Below, in pieces: positions 34,708-44,172 of a stretch of DNA of 64,000 nt. The notes beneath the pieces are model-generated. The model did not search any database. It was not told the origin of the DNA and saw only the letters and a list, made by a program, of their open reading frames with translations. The position numbers and the translations under genes are program-made. The stretch spans positions 1 through 64,000 of the forward strand of contig CAZJDX010000001.1 in the NCBI GenBank assembly GCA_964544885.1. Reading direction: 5' to 3'. The DNA is from QQVM01 sp964544885 (lineage in GTDB: Bacteria > Bacteroidota > Bacteroidia > AKYH767-A > 2013-40CM-41-45). The first letter of the stretch is position 1. Each line of letters begins with the position of its first letter.

Positions 34708-35835
34708 ATGCAAGGTCTGAAAGAGTCGTTACAAGGCTTACGTGAAATTTATAACAATATACCTGAGGGAGTTATTATCACTGACCCTCTGGGAAAAATT
34801 GCTTTTCTCAACCGCTCATTGCTTGAGTACCTCAGATCAACTGAACAAAGTTGGATTCATAAAAAAAGCAGCACCCTATTTACCGTCTCATCCATACGGG
34901 ACAAGAAGAGTACGCGTGGGGCTATTTCTGAAATCGTCCGGCTCAAATTTAAAATCAAAAATAAAAGCGGGAATAACCTAAAAACACTGCTCATTAAACT
35001 TCAGTCTGAAGATAAATTCCTTGGTTTTGTATACATATCCCGACTGACGAAAGATGGCGGGGAATTTCAGAAATACACGTCGGAAGCGAACCCCATTATC
35101 AAAGTTCTAAGTCTGAATAAATCGGAGGCATTATTTATTGCAGACGTACAGGCGGGCCGAACTCTCTATTGCAGTGAGGCGGTCGAAAATATCTGCGGTT
35201 GGTCTTCAACCGACTTTATTGAAGGCGGATGGGCATTTAGTTTTCTCATGGTCCATCCAATGGACCGCAACCGCATTATAAAACTCATGATGGAAGAGTT
35301 AAGTCTGCGAAATGCTGAACCCATCATACATGATCGGGTACCGGTAAAAAGTCTTTACCGTTTCCGTACGAAGGACCAAAAGTGGATATGGATAGAGGAT
35401 TCTGTGGGCGTGCTTGATCGTGACAAACAAGGTAAAGTGAAACTGATGATCGGGAGTCTTGGTCGCTTTGATCCATCTGATACGGAAGCAAAAATTCTGG
35501 CCATGAGTATGCTGGAGGATGACGTTATTTATAAGGACGGCAAAACCTATGTCAACCTGGAAACACTCATGAAAATTCAGCAGTCGAATGTCAAGAAACT
35601 GGCTAACGATACCGCAATGGCAAGGGACTCTCTGAAATTGTCGGGCAGGGAAAAAGAAATACTGGAGTATATAGTGAATGGACATTCTTCTGAAGACATA
35701 TCCAAAAAGTTACATGTCAGTACCCATACGGTGAACATGCATCGTAAACAGATCATGAAAAAGATGAAGGCAAAAAATCTGGCGGATCTGGTGAGAATAA
35801 GTCTGGAAATTGGGATTTTCGAGAAATCCCTATAG
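34708..35835 (+). CDS. PAS-LuxR transcriptional regulator (paralogue)
   Basis: A 375-residue protein with the same order as its upstream neighbour: PAS (NNIPEGVIITDPLGKIAFLN), a second PAS-like domain (YCSEAVENICGWSSTDFIEG, GWAFSFLMVHPMDR) and a LuxR helix-turn-helix (LSGREKEILEYIVNGHSSED, ISKKLHVSTHTVNMHRKQIM). The two share a recognisable YCxExVENIxGWSSxDF core but differ elsewhere, so they are an old tandem duplication. A strong terminator follows 115 bases after the stop. Confidence 0.88.
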   Translation: MQGLKESLQGLREIYNNIPEGVIITDPLGKIAFLNRSLLEYLRSTEQSWIHKKSSTLFTVSSIRDKKSTRGAISEIVRLKFKIKNKSGNNLKTLLIKLQSEDKFLGFVYISRLTKDGGEFQKYTSEANPIIKVLSLNKSEALFIADVQAGRTLYCSEAVENICGWSSTDFIEGGWAFSFLMVHPMDRNRIIKLMMEELSLRNAEPIIHDRVPVKSLYRFRTKDQKWIWIEDSVGVLDRDKQGKVKLMIGSLGRFDPSDTEAKILAMSMLEDDVIYKDGKTYVNLETLMKIQQSNVKKLANDTAMARDSLKLSGREKEILEYIVNGHSSEDISKKLHVSTHTVNMHRKQIMKKMKAKNLADLVRISLEIGIFEKSL

Positions 35836-35950
35836 ATTACCCCTTATATTTAGTGATAAAATACACTATTACTGGTAGTTGCAGGGCTAAAATGCAACAG
35901 GCATTTTTGGAGTACTTTTCACACTAGCTCCAATATTAAGCTTTTTTAAC

Positions 35951-35985
35951 AGCCCTGGGGACGCAGCCCCAGGGCTTTCTTTTTT
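35951..35985 (+). terminator. Intrinsic terminator after the PAS-LuxR pair
   Basis: A perfect 10-bp GC-rich stem, AGCCCTGGGG (35951-35960) with CCCCAGGGCT (35967-35976), six-base loop ACGCAG, followed by TTCTTTTTT. Confidence 0.9.
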
Positions 35986-36129
35986 ATCAACTGCTCTTGC
36001 CTGGACAAGGCCGTGGAGTTGATGAATTTTCGATTTAAACGGAAACAGGTATTCATTTCATTCGCCATTGAAAAACCAGCAAAGCCTCTCCTGCCGGAAC
36101 CATTTACCAATTAATTCTTGCATTCTGCC

Positions 36130-36480
36130 ATGACAGGATTAGTTTGGACAAAAACAAAACACATGACATCACAGGAATTACAGGATCATTTGAATTTATA
36201 CAGTATGTTCACTTTCAGGGATGGGAGAAAAGAACCCGGATTGCTGGTGAGCAAGTACAATACCCTCAAAGGAGAGATAGAATATTACTTTATCAGGCAG
36301 GAATATATGCAATCCTACAGGAATGCGTTCGATAAATACGACCGGGAAACCTGCAACAGGCTGGCTGAACAGGTCGAAGGTTCCAACCTGGTAAGTATAC
36401 GCCCTGTTTCACTGAGTGATTATAAGATTATAATGGAGCTGCTTCATGAGAGAAATCAGTTGCTTCAATCCATTCAATAA
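36130..36480 (+). CDS. Hypothetical small protein
   Basis: A 116-residue protein from the ATG at 36130; the ATG at 36163 is also possible. It contains a beta-rich FTFRDGRKEPGLLVSKYNTL opening, GEIEYYFIRQ and a helical C-terminus (LLHERNQLLQSIQ). No family recognised; probably cytoplasmic. It stands alone between two intrinsic terminators, so it is likely its own transcript. Confidence 0.6.
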   Translation: MTGLVWTKTKHMTSQELQDHLNLYSMFTFRDGRKEPGLLVSKYNTLKGEIEYYFIRQEYMQSYRNAFDKYDRETCNRLAEQVEGSNLVSIRPVSLSDYKIIMELLHERNQLLQSIQ

Positions 36481-36502
36481 AATTGTCAACATTTCATGCG
36501 AT

Positions 36503-36526
36503 AAAGCCCGTTTTACGGGCTTTTTT
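36503..36526 (+). terminator. Intrinsic terminator
   Basis: AAAGCCCG (36503-36510) pairs with CGGGCTTT (36516-36523) around TTTTA, followed by more T residues. It ends the transcript of the small hypothetical gene. Confidence 0.85.
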
Positions 36527-36611
36527 GTTTTACCAAGCATTCTTCTGCTTTTACCACATAGAATTATTTCAACAATAATGCGGAGATAATATTGAATACT
36601 GGATTTTTTTA

Positions 36612-36619
36612 TTACTTTG
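36612..36619 (+). promoter_or_regulatory. Bacteroidota -7 promoter element of the giant protein gene
   Basis: TTACTTTG, the same variant as before acpP, with TTG (36592-36594) 17 bases upstream as -33 box. The start codon lies about 90 bases downstream, leaving a fairly long untranslated leader. Confidence 0.6.
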
Positions 36620-36711
36620 TATCCTTCGTAGATGCTGCACTGCTGGCCGCCTGCGGATTGTCTTTAATCTTCTATCAACCGTATTTAATTAAAAAATAAC
36701 GCTATATATAC

Positions 36712-39700
36712 ATGAAAACACATCTAACTGTCATGACAAAATCTACCAACATTAAACCAAGCAGTCTCGTTTTCACGATCTTACTGTTGTTTATTGGCTT
36801 CGTTTCGCCGCGTGCCTTCGGCCAAACAGCTCCAACGCCCCAGGCTCTTCCTTTTACCCAGGATTTCAGCGCGCTTATCCACAGCAGTACCACTTATCCT
36901 GCTGGTATTCAGGGATGGAATCTCGCTACTTCACCGGGAGCTACTTTCCGGACGACAGCCCCAACGGCGAATCAAACGCTGACCGCCAGCTCCACGGCTG
37001 CTACAACTTCAGGCGGAACGCACAATTATAACGGATCAATGGGATCGCTTGCAACCGGTTCCGTTGATCCTTCCATAGGGATTGGAATCAACACGACAGG
37101 CCTGAGCAACATCCAGGTCAATTTTGACATCATGACTATCCGGAACCCTTACAACGGCACTACAAACACCAGGATCAATGCAGTTGACCTGCAATACAAT
37201 GTCGGAGGAATCACCGGAACCTGGACAACGGTTACAGGTCTTACGGATGGGATATACCAAAACAATACAACTACACAGACCACAGGAACCACCGGGCAAA
37301 ACATACAAGCCATTTCTCTCAACCTACCATCCGCTTGCGATAATCAGTCCGCAGTTTATATCCGTCTGGTACAAAGACAGATTTCAGGCTCAGGTGCCCG
37401 TCCCAGTTTCGCGATTGATAATATCAATATCACCGGTTCAACGCCCGGTCCGGAAATAACCTTGTCAACCAACGCTCTAGCAGATTTTGGAAGCGTACAG
37501 GTAAGTACTAATTCATCCGAACAAAGTTATACCGTCAGCGGAAGCGATCTGACTGACACACTACACATCGTAGCACCTGCGCCCTTTGAAATTTCTTTTA
37601 CCAGCGGTTCTGGCTTTGACGATACTTTATTTTTAATTCCGGTTTCCGGAACTGTCGGTACAACCACCATATATGCACGGTTTGCTCCCACCTCATCAGG
37701 CGCTGTCAGTGACAGTATCGTTCACAGCAGTAGCGGCGCAAGCACGAAAAAAGTGGGAGTGAGCGGTACAGGAAGTTCCTGTACATCTCCCAATATTACG
37801 CCCGGTGGTCCTACAACTTTCTGCACAGGCGGCTCAGTTGTACTAACGGCAGATCCCGGTGTGAGTTATTTATGGTCAACCTCAGAGACAACACAAAGTA
37901 TTACGGTTACAAGTTCCGGAAGCTATTCGGTAACTGTAACGGATGGTTCAAATTGCTCTGCAACTTCAGCACCTACCGTGGTAACAGTTAACAATTTCGG
38001 TTTTTCAGGAATCCTCTTTTCGGAAAACATGGGAACACCTGCTTCCACCACCTTGGTAAACGATCATACAGGATTTCAAAACTACGGTATCCTTGGATTC
38101 AGCTCAACCACAACCAACCAGAGTGATGTCCGGACCACAACAGCATCCAATTACTCAGGTGCAAGCGGTGGTGGAAATGTGTTTATGGGAACTGCAGGAA
38201 GTAATCCGAGAGATTTTATCATTAGCGGAATAAATTCCAGTGGCTATTCAGGGCTTACACTTTCGTTTGGGATGCATCGGACCAGTACAGCCGATAACCT
38301 CATCGTTTCGACCAGCACAGACGGAATCAACTATACACCACTTAGCACCTCTGCACAACCAGCAATCAATACCTGGGCAGTGGTGAACGTCAGTTCCGGA
38401 ATTCCCTCCGCATCCAGTCTTTGGATCAAATTCGAGAAAAGCACGAGCAACAGTTTCAGAATTGACGATGTTATTCTCAGTGGTTCCGTTTCTACAGTTG
38501 ATATTTCCGCTTTGGGTTCAACCACCATTTGTCAGGGAACTTATGTCACGCTGATCTCAAACGTTCCCCTTGGAAACCAGTGGGACCCGGTATTCGCCTT
38601 TACACAGGCAATTCAGGCCAGCGTTGCCGGTTCCTATAGCACAGTGGTTACAGACATGAATGGATGCACCGCCGCATCCGACACCATCACCGTTACGGTA
38701 ATTGATGCTCCGGTAGTTGGAACCTCTGTAACCGACGCTCTTTGTTTCGGTGATACCAGTGGTACCGCCACAGCTTTGCCTACCGGAGGCTCTCCGGGAT
38801 ATACATACCTGTGGAACACCGTCCCTCCACAGGACAGTGTAACCGCCATTAATCTTGCCGCCGGTTCTTACGATGTTATCGTAACTGATGCCAACGGATG
38901 TACAGGAACTGCCACAGCAATCGTAGGCGAAGCAACCTTGCTGCAGGTTAGCACCAGTACGACGGTTCCCTCTACGATCGGCGGTAGCGACGGAACCGCA
39001 ACAGCCTTCGCCTTCGACGGTACACCAGGATATACTTATTCATGGAACACAATACCGGTTCAGAATTCAGATGTAGCTACCGGCCTTATGGCCGGAACCT
39101 ATGTGGTTACCGTTACAGATGCCAACGGATGTACTGCGACAGCCAGCGCGGTTGTTGTTGATCCGATTCCGGAGATCACCGTCTCTACCACCGCATTGGG
39201 TGACTTCGGTACAGTGATCGTTGGTAATTCATCTTACGAAGACACTTACACAGTTTCCGGTCTCTATCTTACTGATCCGATCCTGATCAACGCACCGGCA
39301 GGATTTGAAATTTCTGAAACCTCCGGATCCGGATTCAGCGGTTCAATATCACTTACACCCAGTTCAGGAGAAGTGTTCCCAACTACCATTTTTGTAAGAT
39401 TTACTCCAATCGCGGCGGGACCTGCAAGCGGGAATATTACACATGCCAGCACAGGAGCCACCCAGAAAGATGTCGCTGTCAGCGGTACAGGAATTGATTG
39501 TCCACCGGCCACCATCACTGCCGGAGGTCCAACCACTTTCTGTGAAGGTGGATCAGTAACCCTTACTGCCAGTGCCGGCAATACCTACCTTTGGTCAACA
39601 AGCGAAACCACACAAAGTATTGTTGTAAGCACTTCCGGTTCATATACGGTAGTGGTTACTGATGTGAACAACTGTTCGTCTACCTCTCCCGCTGAAATTG

Positions 39701-42700
39701 TTACGGTCAATAGCTTCAGCATAAGCGGTGCTTTGTTCTCTGAAAACATGGGAACTCCGGGTGGAAACACCCTTGTAAACAATTATAGCGGATGGCAGAA
39801 CTATGGTTCTTACAGCTATAGCTCCACCACTACAAATCAAAGTGATGTACGTACATCCACTCAATCTACAGGTTATGCCGGAGCAAGCGGATCCGGAAAC
39901 GTCTTCATGGGAACCGCCGGAGGAACCAACCCGCGTGATTTCATCATTGGCGGGATTAATACAACAGGATATACAGGTCTGTCACTTTCCTTTGGTATGC
40001 ACCGAAATGCAACCAGTGAACTTCTCGCCGTGTCCGTAAGTACCGACGGTATCAACTATACACCTATTACAACGACCGTTCAACCCAATACCAATTCCTG
40101 GGCGCTGGTGAGCGATTCCATCGGAAGCATTCCGGCCACCTCAAACCTACGTATCAAATTTGAGAAAGCCAGTTCTGTTAACTTCCGTATTGATGATATT
40201 ACACTCAGTGGCACTGTAGATACACTCATTGTGACGCCAAGCGGTCCATTGACCATTTGCAGCGGACAAACCTTATACTTTACTTCAAATATTGGTACAG
40301 GAAATCTGTGGTCGCCCGGACTTGAAACTACTCAGGCCTTAGCCGTGACAGGTTCCGGAAGTTATTTTAATACGATCACTGACTTCAATGGTTGTACCAT
40401 GAACTCTGATACATTTGATGTATTTGTAAATCCAAGTCCTGCAATAGATACCATCATCGGTACCAATCTGATTTGCAATAATGATTCGAGCGGAACGGCA
40501 ACGGCAACGATAAGTGGTGGAACCGGTCCTTATACCTATAGCTGGAATTCCGTGCCACCGCAAAACAGCCTAGGCGCGACCGGGCTCAAGGCAGGATTTT
40601 ATACTTTCACTGTAACTGATGATAATTCCTGTACCGCTTCCGGAGGAATTCTCATCACACAACCACCGGTTCTCAACGTTACAGTTTCTGTGATTTCTCA
40701 CCCATCCTTTATCGGAGCCAGCGATGGCAGCATTGCCTCATCTGCTTCCGGAGGTATACCTCCTTACAGCTTCAGCTGGAACAGCGTACCGGTTCAAACC
40801 GATGACACCGCCAGCAATCTGATGGCCGGAATCTACACCGTCACCGTAACTGATTCCAACGGATGTTCAGTGAGCGCTACCGACACCTTGAATGATCCGC
40901 TTCCGGAAATTTTTGTCAGCACAACAACCATCCCCGATTTTGGAAATGTTGTTGTGGGCAATTCATCCGCTGAAGCTACGTATACGGTTTCCGGAATCAA
41001 CCTTAGCGATTCTATTCTGATCACGGCTCCGGCAGATTTTGAAATCAGCCTGACCTCAGGTTCCGGATTTGGATCAAGCATCACTCTTTATCCGGTATCA
41101 GGGGTAGTTGGCTCCACACTGGTTTACGTCCGCTTCACGCCTTCTTCTGCCGGTTTTGTCAGCGCTGATATCACCCATACCAGCACCGGGGCCGTTCAAA
41201 AAGATGTTACGGTCAGCGGCACTGGTACAACCTGTCCTCAGGCAACCATCACTCCGAGCGGACCGTTAAGCTTCTGTGCAGGTGGTTCTGTAACTCTGAC
41301 TGCCAGCAGCGGCGATACCTACCTTTGGTCTGACGGACAAACCACCGCCAGTATTCTTGTTGATACTGCAGGAACATTCACCGTGACCGTGACCGATGCC
41401 TTTAGTTGTTCAAGCACATCTGCTTCTGTAACTATCACCGTAAATGAATTTGCCTATACAGGAATTATTTTCTCTGAAAATATCGGCAATTCAGGCGGCA
41501 CCGTAGCGCTCAACCCCTATACAGGATGGCAGAATTACGGAGTATTGAATTTCTCCACCAATCCTGTCGGACCCAGTGATGTAAGAACTTCAACCGGGTC
41601 AACAGGGTATACAGGCGCCAGCAGCGGAAGCAATGTGTTCATGGGAACAGCCGGAGGCATCAATCCGCGAGATTTTATCATAAGCGGAATTAATACTTCC
41701 GGTTATACCGGATTGTCCCTTTCATTTGGTATGCACCGGACAAGTACTGCTGAAGCGCTTGCCGTCGCGGTATCTACGGATGGCACCAATTATACAGCCT
41801 TATCCACCAGCAGCCAACCCAATGCAAATACCTGGGCGCTGATCACAGCTACAGGCGCAATCCCAGCCGCTTCCAATGTTTATATCAAATTCAGCAAGAC
41901 AAGCAATGTAAGTTTCCGCATTGATGACATAAGTCTTAGTGGTACTGTTGATACCGTTATCATTTCCGGACCTTCTGCCTTCTGCCAGGGATCGCAAATC
42001 ACACTCAGTTCCAATATACCAGGCGGCAACCTTTGGTCACCCGGATCTGAGACTACAAAATCCATAACCATAACAAACAGCGGTGCTTATACGGTAGTTG
42101 CCACTGACGGAAATGGATGTACTGCCTCTTCTGCGCCATTTACCGTCACAGAAAATCCACTACCTGTGATCTCGACTTCCACGGAAGATATCAGTTGCAA
42201 CGGTGCCGGGGATGGTGAAGCGATTGCCAGTGCCGGCGGAGCCACAGCCCCATATGATTATAGCTGGAATACAACACCGGTACAGAACAATGACACAGCA
42301 ACGGGTCTTGATGCCGGTACTTATACGGTTACGGTAACAGACTTTCTGGGTTGTGTTGACAGCGCAAGCGTAAGCATCAATGAGCCGGCCGTCCTTGATC
42401 TGACCTGTTTCAGTACCGATATTAGTTGCAGTGGCGCCGGTGACGGTGAGGTTAGCGTAAATGTGACCGGCGGAACGGGAACTTATGACTATAGCTGGAA
42501 TAAGCTTAGCTATCACACAGTTGTTCTGCAGGCTGCTAAAGATAATTCAATCTATGAGGCAAATACTTCCAACTCAAACGGTGCAGGTGAATACCTGGTA
42601 TCAGGGCAGACAGGATCAGGCACTAATACGCGGGCACTGTTGGCATTTGACTTAAGTTCGATTCCTTCCGGTGCAATAATTACCAATGCGGAACTTGCAC

Positions 42701-44112
42701 TGAATATGTCATTAACCAGTGGCAGTGCCGGGCCACAGGCATTTGATCTTCATGTATTGCTTGAAGATTGGGGTGAAGGGAACTCGGATGCAGGTATCGC
42801 TGCCGGAATCGGTGCACCCGCAGAACCAAATGCAGATGCAACCTGGACGGATAATTTCTTTGCTCTTTCTTCCTGGACTTCGCTTGGCTCAACCTTCGAT
42901 GCTCCGGTACGGGCAAGTACCACTGTCGATGCCGTTGGACCCTATGTATGGGTAAGTCCGGATTTAACTACAGATGTCCAAAATTGGGTTGATAACACTC
43001 TTCCAAATTTTGGATGGTTACTGAAAGGGCAGGAAACTGCTCCTTTCCAGGCAAAACGATTTGACTCACGTCAGAACATCAACCCTGCTAACAGACCTGC
43101 ACTTACCGTAACCTATACGCTGCTTTCCCCGCTTGGTAATACCCAAACGATTACCAATCTTGATTCAGGAACTTATGTCGTTACCGTTACCGATGCGAAC
43201 GGTTGCACGGCGACCTGCATTGTGCCCGTTAATGAACCAGCACCAATTGTGATCTCCGGGTTCGTTCCCAACAACGGTCCGGTTGGAACAATTGTCACTA
43301 TCAGCGGTTCCGGATTCGCACCGGCAAGCGATGTCTTGTTTAATGGAACTTCCGCCTCCTTTACCATTGACAGCGATACCCAGATAACAGCCACCGTTCC
43401 CGCAGGTGCCACAACCGGTCCGATCACGGTTGATGTACTGGGTTGCCTGGAGCTCAGCACCGGAGACTTCACCGTTACCGGAGGGGCAATTGATCTTAAC
43501 CTGACGCTGTTCCTTGAAGGATATTACCTGGGAGGAGGTACGATGTGGAGTACGCTCTATGATCTGGATCAGGGCTTTGTCTTCCCATCCTCACCGATTG
43601 GTTATCCTGCAACGGCTACCGACTCGATCGAAGTAAATCTCTGGGATCCTGCCAACCTGAGCAATCCGGGTCCGGATTATTCTGAAAAAGTTATCCTGCA
43701 TAACGATGGATCTGCTACAGCCAGTTTCGCTACCGCACCTGCCGGATCATATTGGATTGCGGTGAAACATAGAAATCACGTTGAGACCTGGAGTAGTGCG
43801 ACACAAAGCCTTGTTGGCGGCCCGAACAGCTATAATTTCAGCACTTCTCTTACGCAAGCCTATGATGACGGATTTAATCCTCCCATGGCCAGCCTTGATG
43901 CCGGAACTGTTTTCGGATTCTACGGAGGCGATGTGAACCAGGATGGTACGGTTGATGCAACTGATATGGCAGATGTAGATAATGATAACAATATTTTCGC
44001 TTTTGGATATAATGTTACAGATTGTACTGGAGATGGAGCAACTGATGCTTCGGACATAGCGATTGTGGATAATAATCAGAATCTCTTCCTTTTCTACGCC
44101 CGTCCGTATTGA
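36712..44112 (+). CDS. Giant modular secreted protein with SprB, DNRLRE-like, IPT/TIG and dockerin-like domains
   Basis: A 2466-residue exported protein with a signal peptide (cleavage near AFG/Q). After a unique N-terminal beta domain (to about 245), three long modules start near residues 248, 821 and 1399. Modules one and two hold a choice-of-anchor-D-like domain (DFGxVxVxxSS, GTGxxCP), an Ig-like ExxxFCxGGSVxLTA domain, an adhesive beta-sandwich (SENMGTP, FIIxGIN, IDDIxLSG), another Ig-like domain and two SprB repeats (PGYTYxWN, AGxYxVxVTDxNGCT). Module three ends in SprB repeats near 1821 and 1899; the second is apparently split at 1931-2138 by a DNRLRE-like domain. An IPT/TIG domain (about 2177-2256) and a paired calcium-loop, dockerin-like C-terminus (DVNQDGTVDATDMADVD, DCTGDGATDASDIAIVD) follow. 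No type A sorting domain is seen. Likely a surface adhesin or matrix protein. Confidence 0.9.
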   Translation: MKTHLTVMTKSTNIKPSSLVFTILLLFIGFVSPRAFGQTAPTPQALPFTQDFSALIHSSTTYPAGIQGWNLATSPGATFRTTAPTANQTLTASSTAATTSGGTHNYNGSMGSLATGSVDPSIGIGINTTGLSNIQVNFDIMTIRNPYNGTTNTRINAVDLQYNVGGITGTWTTVTGLTDGIYQNNTTTQTTGTTGQNIQAISLNLPSACDNQSAVYIRLVQRQISGSGARPSFAIDNINITGSTPGPEITLSTNALADFGSVQVSTNSSEQSYTVSGSDLTDTLHIVAPAPFEISFTSGSGFDDTLFLIPVSGTVGTTTIYARFAPTSSGAVSDSIVHSSSGASTKKVGVSGTGSSCTSPNITPGGPTTFCTGGSVVLTADPGVSYLWSTSETTQSITVTSSGSYSVTVTDGSNCSATSAPTVVTVNNFGFSGILFSENMGTPASTTLVNDHTGFQNYGILGFSSTTTNQSDVRTTTASNYSGASGGGNVFMGTAGSNPRDFIISGINSSGYSGLTLSFGMHRTSTADNLIVSTSTDGINYTPLSTSAQPAINTWAVVNVSSGIPSASSLWIKFEKSTSNSFRIDDVILSGSVSTVDISALGSTTICQGTYVTLISNVPLGNQWDPVFAFTQAIQASVAGSYSTVVTDMNGCTAASDTITVTVIDAPVVGTSVTDALCFGDTSGTATALPTGGSPGYTYLWNTVPPQDSVTAINLAAGSYDVIVTDANGCTGTATAIVGEATLLQVSTSTTVPSTIGGSDGTATAFAFDGTPGYTYSWNTIPVQNSDVATGLMAGTYVVTVTDANGCTATASAVVVDPIPEITVSTTALGDFGTVIVGNSSYEDTYTVSGLYLTDPILINAPAGFEISETSGSGFSGSISLTPSSGEVFPTTIFVRFTPIAAGPASGNITHASTGATQKDVAVSGTGIDCPPATITAGGPTTFCEGGSVTLTASAGNTYLWSTSETTQSIVVSTSGSYTVVVTDVNNCSSTSPAEIVTVNSFSISGALFSENMGTPGGNTLVNNYSGWQNYGSYSYSSTTTNQSDVRTSTQSTGYAGASGSGNVFMGTAGGTNPRDFIIGGINTTGYTGLSLSFGMHRNATSELLAVSVSTDGINYTPITTTVQPNTNSWALVSDSIGSIPATSNLRIKFEKASSVNFRIDDITLSGTVDTLIVTPSGPLTICSGQTLYFTSNIGTGNLWSPGLETTQALAVTGSGSYFNTITDFNGCTMNSDTFDVFVNPSPAIDTIIGTNLICNNDSSGTATATISGGTGPYTYSWNSVPPQNSLGATGLKAGFYTFTVTDDNSCTASGGILITQPPVLNVTVSVISHPSFIGASDGSIASSASGGIPPYSFSWNSVPVQTDDTASNLMAGIYTVTVTDSNGCSVSATDTLNDPLPEIFVSTTTIPDFGNVVVGNSSAEATYTVSGINLSDSILITAPADFEISLTSGSGFGSSITLYPVSGVVGSTLVYVRFTPSSAGFVSADITHTSTGAVQKDVTVSGTGTTCPQATITPSGPLSFCAGGSVTLTASSGDTYLWSDGQTTASILVDTAGTFTVTVTDAFSCSSTSASVTITVNEFAYTGIIFSENIGNSGGTVALNPYTGWQNYGVLNFSTNPVGPSDVRTSTGSTGYTGASSGSNVFMGTAGGINPRDFIISGINTSGYTGLSLSFGMHRTSTAEALAVAVSTDGTNYTALSTSSQPNANTWALITATGAIPAASNVYIKFSKTSNVSFRIDDISLSGTVDTVIISGPSAFCQGSQITLSSNIPGGNLWSPGSETTKSITITNSGAYTVVATDGNGCTASSAPFTVTENPLPVISTSTEDISCNGAGDGEAIASAGGATAPYDYSWNTTPVQNNDTATGLDAGTYTVTVTDFLGCVDSASVSINEPAVLDLTCFSTDISCSGAGDGEVSVNVTGGTGTYDYSWNKLSYHTVVLQAAKDNSIYEANTSNSNGAGEYLVSGQTGSGTNTRALLAFDLSSIPSGAIITNAELALNMSLTSGSAGPQAFDLHVLLEDWGEGNSDAGIAAGIGAPAEPNADATWTDNFFALSSWTSLGSTFDAPVRASTTVDAVGPYVWVSPDLTTDVQNWVDNTLPNFGWLLKGQETAPFQAKRFDSRQNINPANRPALTVTYTLLSPLGNTQTITNLDSGTYVVTVTDANGCTATCIVPVNEPAPIVISGFVPNNGPVGTIVTISGSGFAPASDVLFNGTSASFTIDSDTQITATVPAGATTGPITVDVLGCLELSTGDFTVTGGAIDLNLTLFLEGYYLGGGTMWSTLYDLDQGFVFPSSPIGYPATATDSIEVNLWDPANLSNPGPDYSEKVILHNDGSATASFATAPAGSYWIAVKHRNHVETWSSATQSLVGGPNSYNFSTSLTQAYDDGFNPPMASLDAGTVFGFYGGDVNQDGTVDATDMADVDNDNNIFAFGYNVTDCTGDGATDASDIAIVDNNQNLFLFYARPY

Positions 44113-44135
44113 TTAAGTAATCAGAAGTAACAAAT

Positions 44136-44169
44136 AAAAAAGCCTGTCAGAGAATTGACAGGCTTTTTT
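44136..44169. terminator. Bidirectional intrinsic terminator
   Basis: A 14-bp perfect inverted repeat, AAAAAAGCCTGTCA (44136-44149) and TGACAGGCTTTTTT (44156-44169), with loop GAGAAT. The A and T tracts make it work on both strands, ending the giant protein gene from the left and lutB from the right. Confidence 0.92.
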
Positions 44170-44172
44170 ATT

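Noticed and set aside
35836..36129. A small RNA or tRNA gene after the PAS-LuxR pair
   Set aside because: Only the terminator hairpin is convincing; no cloverleaf or known RNA motif was seen.
36712..44112. The repeated modules as a CRISPR-like or simple tandem repeat array
   Set aside because: Repeats are long coding modules in a continuous frame with protein-level, not base-level, periodicity.
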